Program-made: the position numbers and the translations under genes
Part shown: positions 39,247 to 46,453 of the stretch, piece by piece
How the letters are laid out: each line of letters opens with the position of its first letter
Position numbering within the stretch: the first letter of the stretch is position 1
Assembly (NCBI GenBank): GCA_913057435.1
Contig: CAJXNY010000041.1
Span: forward strand, 1-46,453
Direction of reading: 5' to 3'
From: an uncultured Oceanospirillaceae bacterium
GTDB taxonomy: Bacteria > Pseudomonadota > Gammaproteobacteria > Pseudomonadales > Balneatricaceae
Length of the DNA: 46,453 nucleotides
The notes under the pieces: model-generated
Databases searched by the model: none
What the model saw: only the letters and a program-made list of their open reading frames with translations
Told to the model about the DNA's origin: nothing

Positions 39247-41994
39247 TTATTGCAGGGTGGGTTCGGGGTCGGGCAGCAGCGGGCTGAGGCCATAGCTTTC
39301 CAGCGCGCGGATTGACAGGCCGCTCATATGGGCGCAGCGACGGCCGTCGATGCGCCGTTCACGGTCGTCATGTGCCTTGTCGAGGATGCCGGCGCGCAGC
39401 AGCTGCTTTTTCAGTACCCGGTCGGATTTGATCGGCAGGGCATCGTACTTGCTGCGCAGGGCCGGGGTCTGACTCAGGTGCTGCATGATGTGCGGGGTGC
39501 GGATGTACAGGTACCAGTCGTCGGCGGCCTGTTCATAGCGCCAGGGGTGCTGGTAGTGATCGGCGTCCAGCTCGCCGAGGATGATTTCCATAATCCACAC
39601 CCAGGGTTCGCGTTCATTGCCGGTTTCCAGTACATGGCTGTTCATGGTCTGCAGCAGGTCGGGCATAAAATCGCCCAGCTCCACGGGCAGCTCAGCGAAC
39701 TCGCACAGCAGCTGCCAGCCGGTGGCCAGCGCGGCGTAGTTGCCGATCATCCGGCTGGCCCCGGCAGCGTCGGCGGTGGCGGCACTGTGTGCGGTGCAAT
39801 GTGCCTGTTGTTGCTGATGCAGCTCGCGCACCCGCTCGGGGCTGAGCTGGACGAGGAAGTCGAGCCAGCGGCGCAGCGGAAAGGTGGGCAGGCTGTCGTC
39901 CAGCAGCGGGCCTTTGTGGCGCAGTTCGGTGCGTACCACCTTGCCCAGCAGCGACTGCACGGGCACATCTTCACCGGCCAGCAGTACCGGCGCGCAGAGT
40001 ACATATTCGGTCAGTTCGGCACCGCGCCGGGTGACGCTATACTGGTAGGTTTCCTGCAGCAGGGCAACGGCCCGGTCGATCATTTCGCCCCGCCGGGCGG
40101 ACAGTTCTTCCCAGCCGACCGGGTGCGAGCTGTGGGCCACGCTGGTGACCAGCCGAAATTCGGTCTGCAGGCTCTGGCCGGAGAACATGGTAAAGCCGAT
40201 GGTCCGTTCCAGCCGTTTGATGAGGGTGGATTTACCGGCGCCTTTGTCGGCCTGCAGGATCATATGGGGCCAGAAGCCGAGGATGGCTTTGAGGTGGCCG
40301 GCCAGGCTCCAGGCCAGTAGCAGGCAGGCGGCGTTCTGGCCGAAGGTGCGCTGCCAGGCACGGATCACGGTGCCGGCATCGCTGGCCGGGCCGGTGGGAA
40401 AACGCAGGTTGTGGTAGGGGCACTGTTTTTCCGGCTCGGTAAAGTAGCAGTCAGGCCCTTCGTTAACGGTCAGCTGACCGCTGCGCCAGGCCAGGCCGAC
40501 AAAATTGATGGCATCGCGGCCGCCAATGTCGGTGGCCCGTTCGAGGATGTTGAGCAGCCGGCTGAACTGGGCCGGTTTGTAGATGGCGCCGCCAAAGCCG
40601 CGCCAGCGTTCGGGGTTATACAGCTGTTCGTCGGTGAACACCTGGCGTTGCAGCCGGGGGCCGTGGCGGGCGGACTGGACGCTGGCGGCGAAGACGATGG
40701 TGGGCTGGTTATCGTCGCCGCCCTGCAGGGTGGCGGTGGCGCTCTGGATGCGGATACGTGACAGGGCGGCGACCCGAAAACCGCACAGATCTTCGCTGTG
40801 CTGGCGCTGTTCGCCATCGCGGCTGCTTTCCGGGCGCTGAAAGCTGGTGAAGTCGGGCCGCACCTGAAACTGGCCGTAGCGGGCGAAATCGTGGTCGGGC
40901 AGCCACAGCCGTGCCTGACCGCGACCGCCGTCGGCCGGGACGCCAGGGATCAGCCAGGGTTGCAGGGTGGTGATGGCCTGGCGGACGGCGTCATCGCCGC
41001 GCTGGCACAGCAGGTCGTTGAGGTCGTTCAGTTCTTCCCAGGGGCGATGGTCGACCAGGTGGGCGGCGATATTGTGGCGCAGCAGCTGCTCATGCAATGC
41101 CCAGCTGGCCCGGTCACCGGCGGCATAACCGCGGTGAGGGCCACTCTGGGCGGGGGCATCATTATCCATGGCGATGATGATGGTTTTACCCGCCAGCGCC
41201 TGCCAGTCTCGGGCCTGCAGGTTGCTGGCACCGAGCAGGGCCAGCGCGCTCCAGCCCTGGAAGCGACGCTGGTTGACGATGGCGCTTTCGACGCTCAGCG
41301 CATTGATGGCGGACTCGACCAGCACCAGGGTGTGGGCGGCCTGAATATTGCCCGGATTGGTACACCAGAAGGTGTCGGTTTTACTGCCGTGACAGTGGTT
41401 CTTAACGCCGCCGTTGAGGGCCGGGTCCAGGTAGCGGTATTCCACCGCCTGAACCTGGCGGCGGCTCAGGTCGCGGCAGATAAAAGCGGCGGCAGGACCG
41501 CCGTGAAAGGTGTCACCGGCCGGTTTGCTGCTGGTGTAATCGGAGTAGCCCAGGCTTTTGCTGGCGATGGCGTAGTCCAGCACAGCGTCGGCGATGCCGC
41601 GCACCTGGCCCAGCCAGTCACGGGCGGGGCCGGGGTTGTGCTGGCAGCGTTCCGCCAGCCAGCTTTCGCGGCTCTGCTGGATCGGGCTCCGGGCCGGGCG
41701 CGGCTCGCTCAGCCGGAACTGTTCGCGCAGCCAGCGGCTGGCTTCAGCGACGCTATGGGCCATGCCGCTGTAGAGCACCAGATCAATGCAGCTGCCGCCT
41801 TCATCGGTGGCGTGATCTTTCCAGCGCTGGATGCCATTACGCACGTACACCGACACGGAAGCGTGGCGGTCGTCACGCAGCGGCGAGTGGTAGCTGGCGT
41901 TGCCGGCCCGGCTGCGGCTGGCACAGCGCATGCCCAGCAGAGCCGCCAGTTCGTTCAGGTCGACCTGCTGTTTGAGGCTGTCCAGGCCGTTCAT
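39247..41994 (-). CDS. Primase-helicase fusion
   Basis: A 915-residue replication protein. The N-terminal ~100 residues resemble a CHC2-type primase zinc region (SYHSPLRDDRHASVSVY, WKDHATDEGGSCIDLVLY), though the usual Cys/His set is incomplete. A TOPRIM-like part follows (TLVLVESAINALSVE, then TIIIAMDNDAPAQ). The C-terminal half has a P-loop (LQADKGAGKSTLIKRLER, about residue 580) with a downstream WEELSARRGEMIDRAVALLQETYQ segment as in DUF927/phage-type helicases. It would prime and unwind at the plasmid origin. The ribosome site is weak. It lies 22 bases before the prtN-like gene and downstream of the ribbon-helix-helix gene, in one likely operon. Confidence 0.85.
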   Translation of the reverse strand: MNGLDSLKQQVDLNELAALLGMRCASRSRAGNASYHSPLRDDRHASVSVYVRNGIQRWKDHATDEGGSCIDLVLYSGMAHSVAEASRWLREQFRLSEPRPARSPIQQSRESWLAERCQHNPGPARDWLGQVRGIADAVLDYAIASKSLGYSDYTSSKPAGDTFHGGPAAAFICRDLSRRQVQAVEYRYLDPALNGGVKNHCHGSKTDTFWCTNPGNIQAAHTLVLVESAINALSVESAIVNQRRFQGWSALALLGASNLQARDWQALAGKTIIIAMDNDAPAQSGPHRGYAAGDRASWALHEQLLRHNIAAHLVDHRPWEELNDLNDLLCQRGDDAVRQAITTLQPWLIPGVPADGGRGQARLWLPDHDFARYGQFQVRPDFTSFQRPESSRDGEQRQHSEDLCGFRVAALSRIRIQSATATLQGGDDNQPTIVFAASVQSARHGPRLQRQVFTDEQLYNPERWRGFGGAIYKPAQFSRLLNILERATDIGGRDAINFVGLAWRSGQLTVNEGPDCYFTEPEKQCPYHNLRFPTGPASDAGTVIRAWQRTFGQNAACLLLAWSLAGHLKAILGFWPHMILQADKGAGKSTLIKRLERTIGFTMFSGQSLQTEFRLVTSVAHSSHPVGWEELSARRGEMIDRAVALLQETYQYSVTRRGAELTEYVLCAPVLLAGEDVPVQSLLGKVVRTELRHKGPLLDDSLPTFPLRRWLDFLVQLSPERVRELHQQQQAHCTAHSAATADAAGASRMIGNYAALATGWQLLCEFAELPVELGDFMPDLLQTMNSHVLETGNEREPWVWIMEIILGELDADHYQHPWRYEQAADDWYLYIRTPHIMQHLSQTPALRSKYDALPIKSDRVLKKQLLRAGILDKAHDDRERRIDGRRCAHMSGLSIRALESYGLSPLLPDPEPTLQ

Positions 41995-42150
41995 AGTGGC
42001 GGCCTGTGGTACACAGGGAGGGTGAGTGGGGGGCCGGTAACCGGCGCTGGATGGAACATGGTATTAACCTCCTGATATCAGACTGCAGGCACAGCGAGTC
42101 CCTGCCGGTCTGTTGCGCAACAGCCGGTGGGCGCTGATTGATATGGGGGT

Positions 42151-42327
42151 TCAGGCCTGGTGCAGGGCCTGGTGTTGCTCTTTGCGGCGCAAGGCGTCTT
42201 CGATCAGCAGACGGGCCATCTGCGATCGGCTGCGCTGATCGTTGGCGGCCAGTTGATCGAGCCGTTCCAGCATTTCCCGGGGGACGCGAAAACCGAGTAC
42301 GGTTTCGCCGATAACATCTTTTCTCAT
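42151..42327 (-). CDS. Ribbon-helix-helix regulator, 58 residues
   Basis: A short gene with GGAG eight bases before the ATG. The product begins MRKDVIGETVLGFRVPREML and continues with a helix ERLDQLAANDQRSRSQMARLL, ending in a basic Gln/His tail. The strand G-F-R-V-P followed by L-x-x-L and R-S-x-x-x-x-x-L-I is the Arc/CopG ribbon-helix-helix pattern, a dimeric DNA binder. It lies 156 bases before the primase-helicase and probably controls that operon or plasmid copy number. Confidence 0.82.
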   Translation of the reverse strand: MRKDVIGETVLGFRVPREMLERLDQLAANDQRSRSQMARLLIEDALRRKEQHQALHQA

Positions 42328-42839
42328 CGCAGTGACTCCACATCCATTGTTAGCGATTATTCATCTTCCTTATCAATGCCGGGCATTGATGGGCGTACAG
42401 TAATTCCTTTTTTTCGGGATAACAACAAGGTAAACCCTTTAATAACGGGTATTTACCGCGCAGCAATGACTGTGCCTGGTCCCATGGTCGCAAGACTGCC
42501 AAACAGCTGTTTTATACGTAAGCGCTGCGCTGTTGAACCGGCTATTAAGTGCAACGGCAGTAAAATTAAACATTGTTCGATAGTAACTCTGGCTGCCGGG
42601 TCAATCGGTCGAGGCGGTTGTGGTGGTGCTGTGCTGTGCTGATGACAGACCAGAGTTCAGGTAAATTTAGGAAAAATTCTTATAATTTTCTGCCAGTTTT
42701 CTGCTTGTCGGCCGCTGCCCGGTGCAGAAAAAGGCCTGGTGCTGCGGATGTTGCGGTGGTGCCGGTTACGCCGTTGTACATTGTTAACACGGGGGCTTAC
42801 CCTATGCTCCCCCTGTATTGAGTATGAGTCTGATTGCCC
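42328..42839. promoter_or_regulatory. Divergent regulatory region between RHH and CI-like genes
   Basis: About 510 bases without a convincing gene, AT-richer than its surroundings. It must hold promoters for the minus-strand RHH/primase operon and the plus-strand CI-like repressor. For the latter, TTGTTA with a TATGCT about 17 bases downstream (42779-42806) is a fair sigma-70 candidate. No strong inverted repeat was noted. Confidence 0.45.
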
Positions 42840-43637
42840 ATGGAGTTGTTCAGTCACCGCCTTGGCCACTTGCTGGCCGGTCGAAAAATCCACCCCTGGG
42901 GGGCCGCGCTGGGCGTCTCCAAAGGGGCTGCGGAGACGATGAGTAAGGGCCAGGTGCCAGGCGCGGAAATTCTGCGCCTGATCCGCTATCAGGAAGGGGC
43001 CAGCCTGGGCTGGCTGGTCACCGGCGATGGTGCGCCCTTTGTGCTGGAGCACTGCGATCAGGCCCAGGTACTGGCCGATGCGCTGGCCGATGAAGCGCAG
43101 CAGGGGCCACTCACGCTGCACCTGTTCTATGCTGACGCTGGCGGCGGCCAGGTCTTGCTGCTGACCCGGCCCGGCCAGTTACAGTATCGACAGCGCCGGC
43201 TGGCTTATCGGCACGCCCGGCTGTGGACGCTGGCTCTGCCTGAACTGCCCGCTGAACTGCAGGCCCACTGTCACCAGCATGACTGGTTATGGCATGACTG
43301 TGACCAGGCACTGCTGGGCCAGCTGCAGGCGGGCCAGCTGGGCCCCTGGCTGTTGCTGGACTCGGGTCGCCTGCCCCCTCCCGTGCCGCTGGCTGACCCG
43401 CTGGCACAGTTACAGCTGGCCGTGCATAAGGTGCCCTGCGGGCTGATCTCGACGGCGCTGATGCGGGCGGTGATCCAGCTGGTTGATGATACCGCTGAAG
43501 AGCAGCAGCTGGCGCTGGATGTGGCGCAGCGGGCGCGGGTGTATACCGCGGTGTATCGCCATGCGCAGCGGCTGCAGCTGGGGGCTGATGCACTGGCCGG
43601 TGAGTCGCTCCAGGCACTGTTTGAGGTGGTGATATGA
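42840..43637 (+). CDS. CI-like repressor with N-terminal helix-turn-helix
   Basis: A 265-residue protein; I start at the ATG at 42840, with a TTG two codons earlier less likely. The N-terminal ~65 residues follow the phage CI-type HTH: WGAALGVSKGAAETMSKGQVPGAEILRLI and ASLGWLVTGDGAPF (named by its G-V-S-K-G and G-W-L-V-T-G-x-G elements), a pattern shared with PrtR-type repressors. The remaining ~200 residues are Leu/Gln/Ala-rich and show no clear S24 LexA-type protease motif, so induction by RecA self-cleavage is not evident. Given the PrtN-like activator on the same plasmid, it is the natural candidate repressor. Confidence 0.75.
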   Translation: MELFSHRLGHLLAGRKIHPWGAALGVSKGAAETMSKGQVPGAEILRLIRYQEGASLGWLVTGDGAPFVLEHCDQAQVLADALADEAQQGPLTLHLFYADAGGGQVLLLTRPGQLQYRQRRLAYRHARLWTLALPELPAELQAHCHQHDWLWHDCDQALLGQLQAGQLGPWLLLDSGRLPPPVPLADPLAQLQLAVHKVPCGLISTALMRAVIQLVDDTAEEQQLALDVAQRARVYTAVYRHAQRLQLGADALAGESLQALFEVVI

Positions 43638-43644
43638 TGATGCC

Positions 43645-43854
43645 TTAGCGCGGTGTCGCTCCGGGCCCTGGCTCGTTGTCGGCCGGGTTGAACCAGTCCT
43701 GCTGCCAGGCAATGCCGTCCAGTTTACAGCAGGCACAGGCGGCCAGCCGTTCCACCGGGTCGGCGGTTTGCCAGGCGGCCAGATAACGCAGCAGAATGGC
43801 TTCGGCCTGTTGTTGACGCTGATTCCCGGGGTACTGCTTTTCGCTGAGCTTCAT
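43645..43854 (-). CDS. Small 69-residue protein, divergent from XRE gene
   Basis: GGGAG eight bases before the ATG supports MKLSEKQYPGNQRQQQAEAI. The N-terminal half is a charged helix; the second half has ACACCKLDGIAWQQDWFNPAD with three closely spaced cysteines. It may bind metal, but no family is recognised. Its stop lies a few bases from the end of the CI-like gene in convergent arrangement, and its promoter region (43855-44003) is shared with the XRE gene. Confidence 0.55.
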   Translation of the reverse strand: MKLSEKQYPGNQRQQQAEAILLRYLAAWQTADPVERLAACACCKLDGIAWQQDWFNPADNEPGPGATPR

Positions 43855-44003
43855 TTGTTGTTCTCCCTGTTATCCTGAAATTTTTTCCGACAGTTACAGG
43901 CGACACCCACTGGCTGCAAGGGCGATCGAGCGCTGGACTGATGCCGGTCATCATGGGTCCGGTTGAGCTGGACAGGTGCGCCTGAATTCCAGTTGAGTCA
44001 GAG

Positions 44004-44327
44004 ATGAACAGCAGACAGCGACGTGCCTGGGAAGCCAGGGAGATGGCCGGGTTAAGTATTCCTCAGGTGGCGGTGGCCCTGGGTAAAAGCCGCAGTACCG
44101 TACACGCCTGGGAGGCGAACAGCAGCCCGCGTACCGCTGATGATATTGTCGCCCTGTGCCGGTTGTATGGCATTACCACCGACTGGTATCTGGAGGGGCG
44201 GGGGCCGATGCGCCGGCCCCGCACTGTGGCCGGGCAGGAACGGGATAACCTGGTGGCTGCGCTGGAACGGTTAAGTCCGGCGCAGCAGGCAGCGCTGGCG
44301 CAACTGGTGCAGACGATGTTGCCCTGA
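44004..44327 (+). CDS. XRE-family DNA-binding regulator
   Basis: A 107-residue regulator with one HTH (residues 10-60): REMAGLSIPQVAVALGKSRSTVHAWEANSSPRT, here given by its core S-x-x-Q-V-A-x-x-L-G-x-S-x-x-T-V-x-x-W-E. It continues with LYGITTDWYLEGRGP, typical of phage and plasmid repressors of this class, and a short Leu/Ala/Gln C-terminal helix for dimerisation. It lies divergent from the 69-residue gene and convergent with the second fibre gene, from which a strong hairpin separates it. Target genes cannot be read from sequence. Confidence 0.88.
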   Translation: MNSRQRRAWEAREMAGLSIPQVAVALGKSRSTVHAWEANSSPRTADDIVALCRLYGITTDWYLEGRGPMRRPRTVAGQERDNLVAALERLSPAQQAALAQLVQTMLP

Positions 44328-44363
44328 CAGAGCCTGGCTGGGCGTTATACCGACTTATCCACG

Positions 44364-44389
44364 CCGGGCCGGACTTTATACCGGCCCGG
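44364..44389. terminator. Hairpin between convergent genes (candidate bidirectional terminator)
   Basis: A perfect 9-bp GC stem (CCGGGCCGG/CCGGCCCGG) around an eight-base AT loop, lying between the convergent XRE and fibre genes. No long T-run follows, so efficiency is uncertain. Several TTATAC-type half-motifs surround it (44345, 44376, 44396, 44406). Confidence 0.55.
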
Positions 44390-44428
44390 CGGGCTTTATA
44401 CCGGGGTTATACGCCGCGCCAGACAGGG

Positions 44429-45676
44429 TTACAGATCTTTATACACGGCAATGATTTTGCCGTCAGCAGCGCTGAACAGTGCCTCGACGCCACCGCCGGT
44501 GCTCTGGGCACTGGCCCACTGGGCTTCGGTGACAAAATGCAGCAGGGCATCAGCGTTGAGGTGGGTGAGGGCATTGCCATTGCCCTTGAATGTGGCGGCT
44601 TCGACCTGGCCCAGGCTGGTGATATCACCGGCGGCAGTGATATCGGTGTCAGTGCTGATAGTGCCACTGGCGTGCAGCGAGCCCTGGCTGATGATTTCGG
44701 TGCTGGCCGTCACCGATGGCGCGCTGAGGTTGCCCAGCGCACTGATATTCGCCGCGCTGTGGATATCACTCTGGGCCTGAATCGCACCGTCAGTGCTGAT
44801 GGTGCCACTGGCGTGCAGCGAGCCCTGGCTGATGATCTCGGTGCTGGCTGTCAGCGATGGCGCGTTAATTGTGCCGGTGCTGTGGGTCTCGCCATTAATC
44901 TGCAGACTGATCGGTCGATCAGGGTTGCTGCCGGTCAGTGTCAGGGCATCGGCGCTGAGCATGCCGGTGCCGCTGATATCACCATTGATCTGCAGGCTGA
45001 TCGGCCGTTCCGGATCACCGCTGCCGTTCAGCGTCAGGGTGTCGGCGCTGATGTTACCGGTGCCGCTGATATCACCACTGATCTGCAGACTGACAGGCCG
45101 TTCCGGATCACCGCTGCCATCCAGCGTCAGGGTGTGGCGGTGCAGTTCGGTCGGCAGCTGGCTGTTGTCGGCGTGGCCTTGCAGGTGACTGAAGTCCAGC
45201 GTGGCGGGAAGCTGCTCAGTACTGAGCTGGCCGTTGAGATGGTTAAAGCCGACGCCGACCGGGAGCTGGTCCAGGGCGAGGTGGTTATTGAGATGACTGA
45301 AGGTCAGGTCATCCGGCAGCTGGCCGCTGCCGAGTTTGTTGCTGATATGGCTGAAGGTCAGATCATCCGGCAACTGTGTGCTGCTCAGTTTGTTGCTGAT
45401 ATGACTGAAAGCCAGATCAGTCGGTAGCTGGCTGCTGCTCAGTGTGCTGCTGAGATGACTGAAGGCCAGATCGTCCGGCAGCTGAGCGGTGGTGGTTTTG
45501 CCGGTCAGATGACCGAAGTTCATATCCAGCGGCAGGTGGCTGCTGTTGAGCCGGCCGACGTCAATCTGACTGGCGTTGCTGGCGAAATCGATCAGTGCTT
45601 CGAACTGGGTCTGGGTGGGAACATCGCCCGCTTCAAAATACTTTCTGATCTGCTCTTTGGATGCGGTGGTAGCCAT
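44429..45676 (-). CDS. Second repetitive tail fibre, 415 residues
   Basis: AAGGA before the ATG supports the start MATTASKEQIRKYFEAGDVP. The first ~40 residues match the pattern of the giant fibre N-terminus (helix, G-x-x-P-T, F-x-x-L-I-D/E), so both may attach to the same baseplate socket. Residues 48-173 are seven back-to-back 18-residue repeats of the form LP-x-D-L-x-F-S-H-(L/I)-x-N-x-L-x-x-x-Q. Then come three ~31-residue repeats with GSGDPERPISLQINGD, and two copies of a block starting with T-A-S-T-E-I-I-S-Q-G-S-L-H-A-S-G. The C-terminal ~50 residues are globular. It is the last gene before the 44.36 kb hairpin, and the first after the truncated gene entering from the right end. Confidence 0.85.
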   Translation of the reverse strand: MATTASKEQIRKYFEAGDVPTQTQFEALIDFASNASQIDVGRLNSSHLPLDMNFGHLTGKTTTAQLPDDLAFSHLSSTLSSSQLPTDLAFSHISNKLSSTQLPDDLTFSHISNKLGSGQLPDDLTFSHLNNHLALDQLPVGVGFNHLNGQLSTEQLPATLDFSHLQGHADNSQLPTELHRHTLTLDGSGDPERPVSLQISGDISGTGNISADTLTLNGSGDPERPISLQINGDISGTGMLSADALTLTGSNPDRPISLQINGETHSTGTINAPSLTASTEIISQGSLHASGTISTDGAIQAQSDIHSAANISALGNLSAPSVTASTEIISQGSLHASGTISTDTDITAAGDITSLGQVEAATFKGNGNALTHLNADALLHFVTEAQWASAQSTGGGVEALFSAADGKIIAVYKDL

Positions 45677-45767
45677 GAGGGTTGTCCTTGCTGAGATAAT
45701 GGGTTGGGTGGGTCCGGTTACAGGCCATCCACAGGGATGGCGGCTGAGATCAGGGGCTGGCCCGGGG

Positions 45768-46412
45768 TCAGACCACGGCGGGCAGATCGGTGCGCAGGGC
45801 CAGCTGCAGTATCTGGTTCCAGGCCTGCTGTCCGGCGGTATTGCTCAGGGCGCCAAACCAGTCCCAGCCCAGCCAGACCACTTCGCCGTCGCCCCAGGGC
45901 ATATGGCACAGGGCACTGCCAGCGACGTGGTTGTAAATTGACTGGCTGCCGGCAGGCTGGCCGCCGATGATGGCCGCCGTGGCATCCTGGTGAGCCAGGC
46001 TGGCCGGTGCGCTGGCGTAGCGCTTGCCATAAACGCGGGTCAGGGTGCCAGCGCCCATGTCTGCCAGCTGCAGGTTCCAGCCAAACAGGCCGTTGAGTAA
46101 GGTCATGGTATGACCGGTGTAGCAGCACAGCAGTCGCCCGCCGTTGTGGACATAGTCCCGCAGCAGGGTCCGGCTGGCGGCACTCAGCGCACTGTACAGA
46201 TCGCCTTTTTCCAGTTCCGGTATCAGCAGGCTGCGGCCGCCCACCAGGGCATCCCCCAGGCCGTTGAGGCTGATATCGGTAAAGGTATGCACGGCCAGCC
46301 CGGCGTCGCCGAGCAGCTGCGCCATGTTACTGGCTTCAGCACCGGTTTCGCCCGGTATGTAGTCGACGTAGCTGGTGTTGGCCAGCAGTGCAACCTTGCC
46401 GCTGGTCAGGGG
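45768..46412 (-). CDS. Partial protein entering from the right contig end
   Basis: About 214 codons survive; the N-terminus is lost in adapter, and the formal start MYKRQ is the well-known Nextera adapter peptide. The visible chain begins PLTSGKVALLANTSYVDYI and goes on with alternating strands and helices (AGLAVHTFTDISL, YVHNGGRLLCCYTG, then GEVVWLGWDWF). The layout resembles flavodoxin-like or class I amidotransferase-like (ThuA/DJ-1-type) folds, but a catalytic triad cannot be shown. It lies 91 bases before the second fibre gene on the same strand, so it likely belongs to the distal eCIS operon. Confidence 0.65.
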   Translation of the reverse strand, partial: PLTSGKVALLANTSYVDYIPGETGAEASNMAQLLGDAGLAVHTFTDISLNGLGDALVGGRSLLIPELEKGDLYSALSAASRTLLRDYVHNGGRLLCCYTGHTMTLLNGLFGWNLQLADMGAGTLTRVYGKRYASAPASLAHQDATAAIIGGQPAGSQSIYNHVAGSALCHMPWGDGEVVWLGWDWFGALSNTAGQQAWNQILQLALRTDLPAVV

Positions 46413-46453
46413 CTGTCTCTTATACACATCTGACGCTGCCGACGAAGAGGATA
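46413..46453. other. Illumina Nextera adapter with i5 index (artefact)
   Basis: Reverse complement of the left-end adapter: CTGTCTCTTATACACATCT, then GACGCTGCCGACGA and AGAGGATA (i5 index). Genomic sequence stops at 46412. The adapters at the two ends belong to the same index, so both are from the same library. Confidence 0.97.

Noticed and set aside
44353-44361. TTATCCACG, close to a DnaA box
   Set aside because: It is a lone match, 9 kb from the origin, in a short gap between convergent genes.

Overview
This window reads as most or all of a GC-rich plasmid from a gammaproteobacterium, probably a free-living or marine lineage, although the sequence alone cannot name the genus. It carries an extracellular contractile injection system (eCIS, the Afp/PVC family of headless phage-tail-like particles) next to a complete plasmid backbone. 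The backbone has a Rep_3-type initiator with two iteron arrays, ParA/ParB, a KfrA-like coiled-coil protein, a Tus-like replication-terminus protein, a tyrosine recombinase and a large primase-helicase. No rRNA, tRNA or CRISPR array was seen. Both ends are library artefacts: bases 1-44 and 46413-46453 are Illumina Nextera adapter including the i5 index. The ends are therefore assembly breaks, and the genes touching them are truncated by the assembly and not by biology.

Region 1 (about 24.2 kb down to 45, all on the minus strand) is the eCIS structural operon. In transcription order it holds sheath, two tube proteins, a DUF5908-type small protein, a LysM baseplate protein, a VgrG-like spike, a 91-residue protein, a von Willebrand A (vWA) domain protein, a 172-residue fibre-like protein, an Lcl/DUF1566-like protein, a gp25-like wedge protein, a PAAR-like tip, two large baseplate proteins, a 2192-residue repetitive fibre, a 152-residue protein, and the start of the tape-measure protein. 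The tape-measure gene runs open off the left end. Hairpins with T-runs sit inside the operon after the tube genes and between the two large baseplate genes, which suggests graded expression with sheath and tube highest.

Region 2 (25.0-29.0 kb, minus strand) has a kfrA-like gene and a tightly coupled cassette of three DUF2589-like proteins, a zinc-ribbon protein and a gene that appears to carry two compensating frameshifts. Region 3 (29.4-31.2 kb) is parAB, preceded by a repeated palindrome. Region 4 (31.5-32.8 kb) is an AT-richer islet with two unassigned small proteins. One has a Cys/His pattern reminiscent of CheD/CNF-type deamidases and is the best effector candidate here. Region 5 (33.2-36.9 kb) holds the Tus-like gene, an AT-rich 13-mer region, opposed iteron arrays and the initiator gene.

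Region 6 (36.8-42.3 kb, minus strand) holds the recombinase, an unknown 241-residue protein, a PrtN-family activator whose 3' end is present three times in tandem, the primase-helicase and a ribbon-helix-helix protein. Region 7 (42.8-44.3 kb) has a CI-like repressor, a small protein and an XRE regulator. Region 8 (44.4 kb to the right end, minus strand) has a second repetitive fibre, whose N-terminus resembles that of the giant fibre, and a truncated protein entering from off the right end. If the molecule is circular, the eCIS operon continues leftwards through the junction (where the AAA+ ATPase and tail-terminator genes should lie), re-enters at the right end and stops at the strong hairpin at 44.36 kb. 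The combination of a CI-like repressor, a PrtN activator and phage-tail-like particles suggests a pyocin-like inducible control circuit on a plasmid. That last point is inference.
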